Source: Fomitopsis serialis (taxonomy: Eukaryota > Basidiomycota > Agaricomycetes > Polyporales > Fomitopsidaceae). Taken from it: a stretch of 19,775 bases of DNA. Numbering within the stretch: position 1 is the first letter of the stretch; each line of letters starts with the position of its first letter. The stretch spans positions 1 through 19,775 of the forward strand of contig NW_025955582.1 in assembly GCF_022376445.1 (NCBI RefSeq), written 5' to 3'. Below, piece by piece: positions 9,545-19,774 of this stretch. A program made the position numbers and the translations under genes. The notes beneath the pieces are model-generated. The model was not told the origin of the DNA and did no database searches. It saw only the letters and a list, made by a program, of their open reading frames with translations.

Positions 9545-11673
9545 TCACGCCTCCTCCAACGGGTATAGCGCCTCCTCCTTGAGCTCCTCTTCTAGCGCTT
9601 GACGGCCAGCCTCCGTCAATTTGGGTATGCCGGACTCTATGTCACTCTCGAAATACTGCGGCGCAAACCTGAGACATCACTTGTGTGAACGACAGCAGAC
9701 GGGTGAGACAGTGGGACCGACACGTACTGCGCTCCCTTCCGTTTCCGTTCTGCAGCATCATCACGCTGGCGCTGCTCGATCGCAAGTTTGTGCTTCGTGG
9801 CCTCGCTGTACTCCTTCGTCAACAAGTTGTTCGTCACGTTCTCCCACAGCTTCCGGCTCTCGTTCGGATGCTGCTTCTCCAGCGGCCTCACCGACTTCGG
9901 TATGGCGCACAGCGTGGACAAGTCAATCAGCGTCGCGTAGTCCGAGTTGGGCGCGTTGACGCGCTTCCACCGGATACGGTGCTTCCACGAACCGTCGAGC
10001 GTCGCAAGCACGCGGTCCTGGGGGACGTGCTTCACCCGCGTCCACTCCTGATGCTCCGTGCTTCCGGGCACGTACGTGTGGATCACGCCCTCGACCAAGA
10101 AATGCGCCTTGCCCAGCCACGACTCCTCCTTGTACTCGATCACCGCCCGCAACTTCTCGCCGTCGGGCCCGCCGCTGCACTCGATGATCGTCGCCTCACT
10201 CATAGTGATGTAGAAGCTGCCTCGGAGGATACCGTTCACGGACCCAACGGGGTGAGTAATGCGGTATGTCTCGCCCTCGCCCGGTCCGCCCGTAAGTCGC
10301 ACGAAGATACCCTTGTTGAGCGAGCCGGGCACGATGCGGATCGTCGTACCAGAGACCTTCGCCGAAATCTGGTCGACGCCCATCAGCTCCGTGCTCCGGC
10401 TGGGGCACGTCGCGTAGAATGCGGATACAGGCGGGTGGTGCGAGACCTGCTCTGTCAAGAACACGATGCGCACGCGTCGCTTGCCCTCCGCATCAGGCGC
10501 ATCGTCCGCCTCGAGCAGATCACCCTCGTCATTTAGATACAGGCTCGACACGCCCGCCTCCAAATTCGTCTCGACCAGGTCCGGAGACGTTGCGGGGGTG
10601 CTCTTGCCTGGCGTTGACGTGCCTTGCGAGACCGCGCTGAGCCCGCTCGTTGCGCTCTTGCCGCTCTTGATGCTTCGGCCGCTCATACTCGCCGTCTCAG
10701 ACGCTGGGATGCGCGGTGTACGCGATGGGGTCGGCGCTAGCGACGAAGTTGTCGATTCCGGTGCAGGCGTGGTGAGGTAGAGATGTTGCATTGGCGGCTC
10801 CGTGGGATCAGAGGGGTACTCGACCGGTAGTACATCCCAGTGCGATCGGAAGTGCTCTCCAAGGACAGAGTTGTAGGGTTTGCAGACCTTGCCGCGCTAC
10901 AGAAGGGGGTTAGCAACATGTTACTGAGTGACTGCTGCCTTAACAAGCCCGACTGCAAACACCAGAAGGTGCTTGTTGTCAACCACGGTCGCCGAGCACA
11001 ACAGGACGAAGTCAGAAGCACCGCATAGTGGATAGTCACAGCCATTGAGCATGACGGACTTTCTCCCGCCGCAGCCACCTGTTGCTGCTGCACACACCGC
11101 CCCTCACCCCTTTCTGCCTATAGGTCCTTCCTCAAGCCTCTGTTGAAGGAGCACGTAGAGGGCCTCGAGGCTGCCTGCACCTCACTTCGAGAAGCAAGAA
11201 GCGATCCACGCAGCGTCCTGAGAGGGAAACACGTGAAGACTAGCCACTTACAATGAACTTGAGATCCTTGGAGAACGTGAATCGGAGGACGGCCAGCATG
11301 CGTTCGAAAGGATCGTCAGAGTCATTGATGCTGCAGCCATGTCAGTCCCTCGAGGCCCGCTGATGATCGCTAACAACGATGATGCTCACGCCGCTAACAG
11401 ATCTGGCCGGTCAAGATAATGCCAGTACTCCAGGTTCGGGATGGGCTCCAGCAACGAAGCGGGCAATGACAGCCGCCTTGTAGTTATGTCAGTACGTGTT
11501 CGATGCTCGATGATATCTGCCACGTACATGGACGCGATATCCTTCACACCCACCACCTTCTTCACCAGCGATACAATCATCTTGAGCTTACCGCTCTCGC
11601 CCGCATCACCCGCATCGGGCACCGAGACGGGCTGAGAGTCGTCCTCATACTGAGTATCATCCGCCGGGGACAT
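9545..11673 (-). CDS. Oxysterol-binding protein homologue (ORP/Osh type, no PH domain)
   Basis: Lipid-transfer protein of the OSBP family, which moves sterols or phosphoinositides between membranes. Five exons: 11673-11528, 11476-11390, 11330-11252, 10896-9728, 9668-9545; 534 residues. The ORD core is clear: PNLEYWHYLDRPDLLAAIND and RMLAVLRFTFSKDLKFI in exons 2-3, KPYNSVLGEHFRSHWDV at the start of exon 4, the family signature EQVSHHPP at about residues 253-260, and a C-terminal WENVTNNLL...EQRQRDDAAERKRK segment. No PH or ankyrin region precedes the ORD. A Ser/Thr/Pro-rich insert of about 65 residues (around 150-215) sits between KPYNSVLGE and EQVSHHPP. Introns 1, 2 and 4 are 51-59 bp, but intron 3 is 355 bp (11251-10897). 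An ATG upstream of 11673 is in frame, but the MSPADD start suits the family better. The closest yeast paralogue cannot be fixed by eye. Confidence 0.9.
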
Positions 11674-12126
11674 GATAGAGTAAAGACAAAGCAGATGAAG
11701 GAAATGGAGGAGGACAAAGTCAAGAGAGTGCACTGCCGCGTCCGCTGTGCCACCGTCTCTCAGCATACCCTCAGCTGCCATATAAAGCGCTTACATAATA
11801 TTGCGTCTTCCCACCAGCTGCTGGGGCCAAAATTGGCCATGGGCACGTTCGGCCGTTGCCTGCATGCCAGTGCCTCCCGAGCTACTACCTACATGTAGTG
11901 GTACGTGGTACTTCGTCCATATGCAACAACCATGAACTTCACTGGGACACATACCAACCGCTGGGCATGACAAGTACGTATTTGCGCGCTGTCACGCAAG
12001 CCACGATATCCCCGAGTGCAACAGCATACTTCGGGAGAAATGCATGTGGACTATGGACGTCGACATCCATACGAACTATACATTCCGAGGTACGTATTTT
12101 CATTGCGACAGCATGGAATCAAAGAC
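11674..12126. other. Intergenic: OSBP promoter and SDR 3' flank
   Basis: This 453-bp stretch separates two tandem minus-strand genes. It should hold the 3' UTR of the diacetyl-reductase-type gene and the promoter of the OSBP homologue. No gene or strong motif was seen. Confidence 0.4.
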
Positions 12127-13342
12127 TCAATCGCAGTGACCACCACCGTTGACGTTTATTGTTTGACCTACATAAAGCGTTTACGCCAGGGCTGAGCTGA
12201 CGAGGTTGCTTTTGACTACAGCAAACGGAACTCACCTGTAATGAAGCGCGACTCGGGTTTGGCTAGGTATGATACGAAACTGGCGATAACTTCTGGTTCG
12301 GCCATAGGCAGAGCAGTGTCGTTCGGCAATGCGAGCATCTACAATAACGCTCCAGTGTCAAGGCGGCAGGCAGCAATCCATGGATTACACAACCATTCAC
12401 CTGTCTCATGAGGGTGCCAGGTTTCAACCCGAGTCGGATTTCTTCGTCATGACCAACTGTGACGCATTGCTCAGTAAGTGGTTAGATGTGTGTACCTTGT
12501 CGCGCTCGCTCACTCATATTTGTGTGGATCAACCCAGGGGCATAGGCATTGACGGTGATGTCGTGTTTCGCGAGCTCCAAAGCTATAGTGCCGCACCGTA
12601 AGAGACACCCCGTACCATCGTCGCAGCATCGCTTTCGCTGTCGACTCACCAGTACATTGCGTCAAGCCCCGGATCGCAAACTTCGACGCGGAGTACGCTG
12701 CTAAGTTTGGCATACCTTGTTTCCCGGTCTGCGACGAGGCGCCTGTCACAAGCATCTTTAGCAAACCACAGCGGGTTGTCGTCGATACAACGCCCACCGA
12801 TGATTCGTCCTCCTCGCCCTTGTTTGATCATTTGCTTTGCAGCATACTTGTAGCAGAGCATTTCCCCGCGGAGGTTGACTGCTATAACACGGTCCCATTC
12901 CTCTAGGGCGACTAGACGAGTGCGTCAGTAAGTCTAGCCTACGAATAGACGGAACATCGGAGGCTCACAATCAACGAAAGGACCAGAGGTTATCGTCCCC
13001 GCATTCGCGACCATCTATGACGAGGCTCTCAGAATCAACAGCCGCAATTTCCTCCACGCGTCCACGCACCACGTCGAGGCCTCCGAACGCCTCCACCGCG
13101 GATTTAACCAACCTTTCCACATCCTCTGGGCAGGATACGTCTCCTGGAACGGCGATGGCCTGCCCATCAGGAAGGGCCTTGATTTCTGCAACGATGGCCT
13201 CCAGCTTCTCGCGTTTGACGGGCAGGTCATTTACAGCTACGTTCAGGCCATCCTCCGCCAGACGCAGCGCGATGCTCCGGCCTATACCCTCCGCGGCCCC
13301 AGTAACGATTGCAGTGCGTCGCAGCGGTGCCGATGAATCCAT
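12127..13342 (-). CDS. Short-chain dehydrogenase, diacetyl/acetoin-reductase type
   Basis: NAD(P)-dependent oxidoreductase of the classical SDR family. Eight exons: 13342-13070, 13014-12969, 12911-12798, 12742-12650, 12582-12514, 12456-12401, 12338-12236, 12167-12127. Seven introns of 55-68 bp and consistent phases give 264 residues, a standard SDR length. The cofactor motif TGAAEGIG lies at 14-21, then DLP after strand 2, GDVS, and VANAG at 93-97. The catalytic residues are S148 (GASSQTG), Y161 and K165 (YSASK); N and A of NAYAPGLIHTNM lie in the cofactor/substrate segment. The C-terminus FITGQTINVNGGGHCD is typical of acetoin/diacetyl reductases and related 3-oxoacyl reductases. The exact substrate is inferred from this resemblance only. 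A minus-strand TATATAAG lies 84-90 bp upstream. Unlike the SDR at 5808-6824, every frame is clean. Confidence 0.9.
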
Positions 13343-13425
13343 AGGCTAGGGTGAGAACGTACAGTCGATGTGTCAGTTGGTACGGTCGAGTTGGTGCCAA
13401 CAACCGGGCCTTGTCTCGCGTCGCC

Positions 13426-13432
13426 TTATATA
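13426..13432 (-). promoter_or_regulatory. TATA box of the diacetyl-reductase-type gene
   Basis: The minus strand reads TATATAA followed by GG, 84-90 bp upstream of the ATG at 13342. This is a well-formed TATA box at a usual distance for a fungal gene with a short leader. Confidence 0.55.
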
Positions 13433-14115
13433 CTCAACCGTCGCCACGTTGCCTGACATCTCAAACCGAAGATCTGCGCCACGACATCGTACGCCCTCTC
13501 TTGATCTCCGAGTCTGCCCTCGTCGTATCCGACCCGATCAAAACTTGTTCAGCGTTTACGCGTCGTGGGTTACTAACTTAGTCCCCGTTGCAGGTTTTGC
13601 ATTCGAGTTATCATAATTTTAAGATCAGAAGAATGTGGCCAACCATCGCGCAGTCGCATGCGGATCTGCAGTTGCCTGGTACCGGTGAGAGCAGATCCTG
13701 AATTACGTTGACGTATGTATTGGTGATGCTGAGCCTCTATGCAGTGCCACATGAAGTCATCTCAACTGACGGTCGACACATACCTACGGTCCTTCATAGA
13801 CTGTCACAAGTGGCGGCATCCACCCATGCAGGATGTTGAGTACTTGAGTAATAGATCTTCGACCTAGTGCAGGTATTTACCTTACCTGTTTATCTTGAAT
13901 CTCTTCGGACGAACAGAGGCTGTGGCCATGAGCAATTGTACGTACGAGTTGACGAGCAGACGGTTCCCCAGACTATGTATGGCTACGTTTCATCGTAGTT
14001 CATTGCAAAGGTTTTCCTCGTGGACTGTGACATGTTTCACAATAAGTAATGTCTCGCATGAGGCACAAAGAGATTTCAGACAAATATCAGCTCCTCTTCC
14101 GCGGACCGCGAACGC

Positions 14116-14160
14116 GACGCGTCCACGTGATCGTGACCATTTGTTGGTCAGTGACGCGTC
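14116..14160. promoter_or_regulatory. Symmetric element: two GACGCGTC palindromes around a CACGTG and an inverted repeat
   Basis: Two copies of the 8-bp palindrome GACGCGTC (14116-14123 and 14153-14160) contain the ACGCGT core of MluI cell-cycle boxes. Between them lie an E-box CACGTG (14124-14129) and the inverted repeat TGACCA-N5-TGGTCA (14134-14150). The block sits about 260 bp upstream of the plus-strand gene starting at 14421. A regulatory role is inferred from symmetry and position only. Confidence 0.4.
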
Positions 14161-14420
14161 CGAGACGGCGTTCTCTCTTACCTCCTTTTACCGCTCAAAT
14201 CATTCTGCTTCTGAGGCTTCAAAGCTAGGAAAGCAACTCTTCGGCAGGAAGAACTAGTCCCCAACCAGTTTAACACGGGTACACGGTGAATGCTTCGTGA
14301 CAACTTGAAGTATTATCACGGCCCCACTGGCACGTAGCACCTTCGGCGTGCAACCCCCTAGGTACCGCCTGAAACGTACCAAGCACATCCTGATAACTCC
14401 TTCTCTGTCCGGCTCACATA

Positions 14421-16635
14421 ATGTCCAAGCACGCATTCGAAATTCCGAGCCCATCGTTGACGCCACCGTCCAAACGTACCCGCTTCGATCCCGACACGAG
14501 CAGCCCCGTGCGGCGCCATACTACGCGTGTACCCACATCCGCATCCGACTCGTCGCCCTACACGCACTACTCGTTTCCTAGCTCAGGCACGAGCACGAGC
14601 ACGCCGTACAGCATCCCTGCCGACTCGCCGACAAACCCCTTTGGCCTCCAGCGCACTCTCCTCGCGCTCAAGCTCCCCCGACCGCTCGGCTTCGCGCAGC
14701 ACCTCGCCCTGCGCTTCCAGCTCGTGTATGACCCGCCGAGACGCGACACGAAGGGGAAGGGGAAGGCGCGTGCAGGGCAGCAGGACGATGTGGGGAAGGA
14801 GGATGAGCCAGCGCGGGTCCTCGCAGCGGAGCTCGAGAACGTTCACCGCATCGTCCAGGTGCCGACGAACTACACGTTCCGCCACCTGCACAAACTCGTC
14901 CTCTGGCTCCTCGCGTCGGATGCGCGCTGGAAGCGTCCGCCGGGCGCAACGCTGCCTTCGCGCTACCGGCGCAGCCCGCGGCTCAAAGAACAGAAGACTC
15001 AGCCCGTCGCTGGACACCGTCGGGCGCGCTCGGCTTATGATCGAAAGGGCAAGGGCAGGATGGTGGAGGAGGATCAGACGAAGGTCCGCGTCCTGCGATA
15101 GGCACGGACGTCCCCTCGAGCTGGGCTGGACATGTGTTCGAGGTGCGTGATAATGTGCAGCTCTACACACATCACTACCGTCCTGGCGTGATCAAACGAG
15201 GGTCGGGGCGCGTACTTGTGCGGCTGTCGAGCGTACGGGATAGAAAGCTCTTCCCGGACTTGTATGGCGACAATGCGCTCGTCAAGGCGTGCTCAAGTTC
15301 GGGCTATGCGTCTTCCGCGGCGAGTACGAGTGGCGCGTGGAGCGAGGGAGGAGAGCTGGACGCCACAAGTTCGCCTGAGACGGACTTTGAGGAGGACGCA
15401 GACGACCTGAGCGCAGACGGTGCCGAGGATGAGGGGAAGAAGGAGAAGAAATGGGTGTGGGAGGCAGAGGACGACTATACTATCGAACATGTCTGGCCGG
15501 ATGGTCTAGACTATGCGCAGGCCATCATCTATGTACGTCGCTCGTCTCACTCGTCGTCTTTCTTTCCTGACACTGTCGCGCGCACCCCTTGCAGCACCAT
15601 CTTCCTGGTGTGTCAGTACATATCACGATCGACGATAGCAAACTGCCACCGCGTAAAGGCGCGGGCAATCAGCCGTTCGTCTTCCGCTGGAAGGGCTCTG
15701 CTTGCGGGGCCGTCCGCATAGCCCATCTCTCCCCTCCTTCATCCGCCTTGTCCGCCGCCTCTCGACCGTTAGTCCGTCTATCTAACGAAGTCTTTGAGGA
15801 CGAAACGGACACGGACGAGCACCGCCTGCACCGTTGGAACTACCCGAACGCGTTCCCGCGTTTCCTCGCCCAGGAAGAGGAGCGCGAACGTGCTCTGCGG
15901 CGGCAACGGACCGCCTCCCTCCCCTCCGGGCTGTCCGACGCAGGCCTGAGCTCGCCTCCCTACGTCCGTCTAGATCGTGAAGATACCGACGCCGACGTCC
16001 GCTCGCCACTCCCGCCTTCTTCCCCGCCGCGCTACAGCTCCTCGCCCGCACGTCCCGGGACCGCGCTATCCTCCCCCTCGCTCGCATTCCCGTCCATCGC
16101 GTCGCCGAGTACGAGCCCGACCAGGCCGCGGACTTCTCCGGGCGTGTCCACGAGGGCGCGCGCACGGACGCTGTCGTACCCGTTCTCGTCGCCCGGGCTG
16201 AGGAGCACGCTTGGCGCGCTCCCGCTGACGACGCCGTTTCCGGCGCACCCACTCCTCGCGAAGCGCGTGAGGCGGGCTTCAAACCGGCTGACGAGGATCA
16301 CGAGGGATGGGTTGGACGATATGGGGAGTAGTGAGGAGGAGGGAAAGAAGAAACGTAAGAGGCCCAAGAGAGTCGAGCACGAGGAGGGCGGGGAGATCCT
16401 TGTTGCGGACTCGGATGTGGACGAGGACGCTGCTGGAGACGAGGAAGCTGTGGATGATGAAGAGTTTGACGGGGACGCGCTCTTTGCGGAGGATGGGTCG
16501 GACGACGGCGAGGTGGGCGATCTACAGAGCGATGGTTTCTGGCGGGAAATGGGAGGCTTTGGAACTGGGTATACGCAGTGGATCGGAGAAGGGAAGGAGG
16601 AGGATTGGGACCCGTTCGGAGAGGCTGAGGTCTGA
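14421..16635 (+). CDS. Large protein with pRiA4b-ORF3-like region and disordered acidic tail
   Basis: Proposed exons 14421-15005, 15059-15532 and 15595-16635 give about 699 residues. The second intron (62 bp, GTACGT...TTGCAG) is strong. The first (15006-15058, 53 bp) has a weak GTCGCT donor and was chosen because it alone moves the frame onto the downstream coding stretch; a 59-bp alternative or an indel is possible. Residues about 75-370 contain LKLPRPLGFAQHLALRFQLV, YTFRHLHKLVLWLL, GHVFEVRDNVQLY, WEAEDDYTIEHVWPDG and VHITIDD. This order (W/LHxL helix, H-F-V strand, Y-aromatic-W segment) resembles the plasmid pRiA4b ORF-3 family, but this is a pattern-level match, not proof. The C-terminal half is Ser/Pro-rich with repeated SSP/SP motifs, then a basic KKKRKRPKR (about residue 603) that could be a nuclear localisation signal, then a strongly acidic tract and a Trp/Gly-rich end. 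Confidence 0.6.
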
Positions 16636-17499
16636 CCACATACAGTCTGGACTGGGATTCGCGAGGGAACGATAGGTTGCCATTAATCGCGTATATGAAT
16701 ATTTCGCCTCGGAATTACTGTAATCCTGGAATTGTGACAGCGCTTTTTGTAACTCCTCATGCATCTCGCTGAAAGCTCAACGAACTCTGGCTTTTGAGTG
16801 GCACGGTGAAAGGGAGATACTATCCCGGTCATGAGCTCCTGAATTAGGCAAGTCACCTTCCAAATCCGTCATACGTGGATGACGTACTGGTAGTCATGTC
16901 CTCTCAACTCACCTTTCGACCAATCACGCTTCCATTTCCAACTGGGCATGTGAAGAGACGTCAGTCCGTATGTACTTAAGGCGCAGCTCCCCTGCTTGAT
17001 CGAATGTCGCTCTTTTCCTCTTTCACCCATCGTCCGCTAGGCTCCGTCAAATCTGGAAATCGCAAATTGACGCTTTCTAGAGCATATACAGTCATAGAAG
17101 AGCGTCGACCCCAATGTTCTCAATTAAGCTTGCTTATGTCTGAAAGTAAGTTAGTAGAGCTTCCAGATGTTCTCAAGCTTGAACTGGTGCGCCCCGGATG
17201 ATCTGAGCGCTTATTTCCTATCAAGTAGCTTATGAGCGCCTGTTGTGTCTGACCTCCTTTAGGTTGTCTTTGTCCAGCCACCGTCCAGAGCTGGGCGTCG
17301 TCTTTCGAAGTCAAGCATCCCTTGTCCTGCGGGTGCGAAACATCCCTCTTCAGGCCTGTTGGGGACAAGAGCAGGCGCGTTGACTCCACCCCTTTTGTTT
17401 CCGTTGCCTCCGCTACCGACCAGACGACCTGGGTAGTATATAACGACAGCATCGGACTAAGCCCCCTTCACTGTCTCCTACCACGTCCCGAACCTCAGA
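16636..17499. other. Intergenic region upstream of the nuclease gene
   Basis: This 864-bp stretch contains the 3' flank of the pRiA4b-like gene and the nuclease promoter. A CCAAT motif lies at 16920-16924 and a TATA box at 17437-17443. Small open frames at 17004-17201 (+) and 17452-17120 (-) have no recognisable features and are not called genes. Confidence 0.4.
17437..17443 (+). promoter_or_regulatory. TATA box of the S1/P1 nuclease gene
   Basis: A TATATAA motif lies 57-63 bp upstream of the ATG at 17500. Distance and sequence fit a TATA-driven, probably regulated, promoter with a very short leader. Confidence 0.55.
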
Positions 17500-19278
17500 A
17501 TGCGACGTGTACTTGCCTGTGCTGCTATTGCACTCGCCAACGCCCCGGCTGCGCTAGCCTGGGGCGCCGCCGGCCATGAAATCGTCGCGACCATCGCGCA
17601 GATGCACCTCCACCCCGACGTACTCCCTGTGCTCTGCGACATCCTCGACCCTACAGCCAAGGAGACAGACTCAACTGTCTATCCACCGTGCCACCTCGCC
17701 CCGATTGCAACCTGGGCCGATCGTGTCCGCATGGCTCCCGCGTATCGACACACCGCGAGCTGGCACTACGTCGGCGCACTGGGCGACATGCCCGGAGAGT
17801 CGTGTGTCTTCCCAGGCGAGCGCGGTTGGGCGGGCCGTCGTGATTCGAACGTGCTCGCTGCTCTTGGGAACCAGACCCGCACGGTTGCGAGCTTCCTGGA
17901 TGGCGAAGTTGGGTTGGCCGAAGGAGCGGACGCGCTGAAGTTCCTCGTCCACTTCGCCGGGGATATGCACATGCCGCTGCATCTTACTGGGAGGGAGCGT
18001 GGTGGAAATGGTGCAAAGGTCACGTTTGATGGGAGGATGACGAGTAAGTATGGGTTCCCCTGTCGTTCTCAGAGTAGGGCGACCGTGTTGGGGATTTCAC
18101 CGAGACTGGGATTGTGCCTTCATGTTGTATTCTCGTGTATGTCGAGCTCTGTCGCGCTCGCTGGACCAGGTTGGTCTAGCGGGCGCGGTGGTGTAATGAA
18201 CATATCGGAAGGACGAGGAGATGGGAGGAAGCAGAGAGGAGTGAAGGAGAGAGACGTGACTACGAAGCAGATGCATCTGCGCAACATGCGGCGCATCGCG
18301 ATCCTCTGCTTCCGTGCCTGCATGCATACCGCATACCTCCACCTGCCAGCGCGCGTGGACGCGCTTCTACTCGCGTGCCCGTCCCGAACGAGAAACCTTA
18401 ACTCAAATCCGCTTCCATCTCACTTACTGACCATGTCGCGTAGACCTGCACTCCGTCTGGGACAGCTTCCTCATCGCCCAAGCTCTCAGGTCCATTCCCG
18501 CGAACTACTCGCGCCCGATGCTCGGCGACCTCGAGGTGCACCTCCGCGGCGCGATCTATGACGGGTACGTGCGCAGGTTGATGGTCGACGGCTTTGGACT
18601 GTCCGTCCAGGACGAATACGGGGTTGAATACCGCGCGGGGCAGGGCCGCTTCGGGGCGATTGAGGAATGGCTGGGGTGTCCCTCTGAAGACGAGGACGAG
18701 GACGATACGAACAACCAGCAGGATGATCTCGCGCAGCGGCCTTGGTCAGTCGCGCAAACAATCCTGGACAGTGTCGGGCGCGCGCTCGGCCTTGAGGGCC
18801 GCAGCGAGCTCGCCAAGCGGAACCGGGGCGTGCGTCGGCACAGGCACAACAGGCACGCGAAACGCGCTGGTGGGCCGTGGAGCTGGCTATGGGCCTGGAA
18901 GGCGACGAGAGACGAGGAGCGGTGGGACGACGATGTGCTCTGCCCGTACGCGTGGGCGCGCGCGATCCACGAGCTCAACTGCGCATTTCCCGTGTGGCCT
19001 GCGGAGCTTGACAAGGTCGCTGTCGCGGGTACTCACAGCCCTAGGACAACCGACGTAGAGGGCGATCATCACGACTGCCATATGGAGGGCGGGGACGTTG
19101 AGATGACGGGCCGCCCCCTCGCCCGCACCCCGACTTGCTCGAACTGGACACACCGGAGTACGCGGGGCGCGTACGTGATGGATGGGTCGTCGAGCGATTG
19201 CTGGCGATGGCGGGGATCCGGCTCGCGGGCATCCTGAACGGGTTGGTACTGGGCGAGGCGGATGTGCGCCTCCAGTGA
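17500..19278 (+). CDS. Secreted S1/P1-type single-strand nuclease
   Basis: Zinc-dependent nuclease of the S1/P1 family, which cuts single-stranded nucleic acids and removes 3'-phosphates outside the cell. Exons 17500-18043, 18444-19028 and 19103-19278; introns of 400 and 74 bp; 434 residues. A signal peptide occupies residues 1-20, ending ALA, so the mature protein starts at W21, the family's N-terminal zinc ligand. All other ligands are present with P1-like spacing: H26, D74, H89, H151, D155, H161, H184 and D188. The first intron splits N182, just before the LHSVWD motif that carries the last two ligands. Residues about 262-275 are an acidic insert, and about 305-325 are very basic and His/Arg-rich; both make the protein longer than S1 or P1. 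The C-terminus (ELDTPEYAGRVRD..VVERLLAMAGIRLAGILN) is typical and appears only after removing the second intron. A TATA box lies just upstream. Confidence 0.92.
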
Positions 19279-19532
19279 TGGAGTCGGTTGGGCAGTCGGC
19301 GTGTACAATGTGTGTATTACAGTGGAGAGCTCACTTAGATGTCGGCGTAACGCGGGAATTTTATATTTTGGTGTATAAATACAGCCTTCTTTGTGGTATT
19401 CACAGGACGTGCCTAGGAATCTGGACGCACTGTATCCCATTTCAAGGATGCGCGCCGCTTATGGGTGCAGTGTCTGACTCGAAGTCCCATTCGCGTTCCG
19501 CTGCCAGACTCGCCGGCGCTCACCCCATAAAT
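19279..19532. other. Convergent 3' flanks of nuclease and GST-like genes
   Basis: A short non-coding stretch that probably carries both 3' UTRs. It includes an AT-rich patch with TATAAATA near 19374-19381, which may act in 3'-end formation rather than as a promoter. Confidence 0.35.
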
Positions 19533-19774
19533 CTACGATTTGCGCGCGATAGGTACTGTTACTACAGGAGGCTCGGAGGATATGACGGTATCACTCGGCG
19601 TCGCGATCATGCTACAGTACCTCCATGTATTCTTAACGTGATCCAAATGCCTCGCCCATTTCCCCCATTCGTGTTTCTGATCCTCTCCCAGCCTCCTTCC
19701 GGACCTACCCACCGAAACCAGTTCAACGTAGTGGCCAGGACGAAGTCGGCATATCCTGGTCCTTTGGAGGTCGC
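19533..19774 (-). pseudogene. Glutathione S-transferase-like gene, C-terminal end, with frame break
   Basis: The gene enters from the right edge and reads leftward. From 19774 the frame encodes PGYADFVLATTLNWFRWVGP followed by EGGWERIRNTNGG. This matches the C-terminal helical part of fungal UstS-like/Ure2-like glutathione S-transferases, where a YADF(V/I) motif is followed by W..R.GP..GWE.I and NGG(K/R)W. At 19658-19668 the frame ends the match after NGG. The adjacent frame continues it as GKWARHLDHVK and stays open to a TAG at 19535-19533. One missing base in the GGGGGAAA run would explain this. The original frame stops at 19609-19607. The thioredoxin-fold half lies outside the window. It could be a pseudogene or a homopolymer error; the family call rests on a short segment. 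Confidence 0.5.

Larger units (their letters stand above)
13343..14420. other. Divergent intergenic region (SDR and pRiA4b-like genes)
   Basis: About 1.08 kb between two divergent start codons. It holds the SDR core promoter near 13430 and a symmetric element at 14116-14160 near the plus-strand gene. A 120-codon plus frame at 13895-14257 shows no domain or coding-like bias. No gene is called. Confidence 0.4.

Noticed and set aside
9685..10536. 283-codon plus-strand frame antisense to the OSBP homologue
   Set aside because: The minus strand has unmistakable ORD motifs, and the plus frame is Arg/Leu-rich shadow sequence.
13895..14257. 120-codon plus frame in the divergent intergenic region
   Set aside because: No family resemblance, and it spans the symmetric promoter element; likely chance.
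14583..15170. 195-codon minus frame antisense to the pRiA4b-like gene
   Set aside because: Arg-rich mirror of the coding strand, with no independent features.
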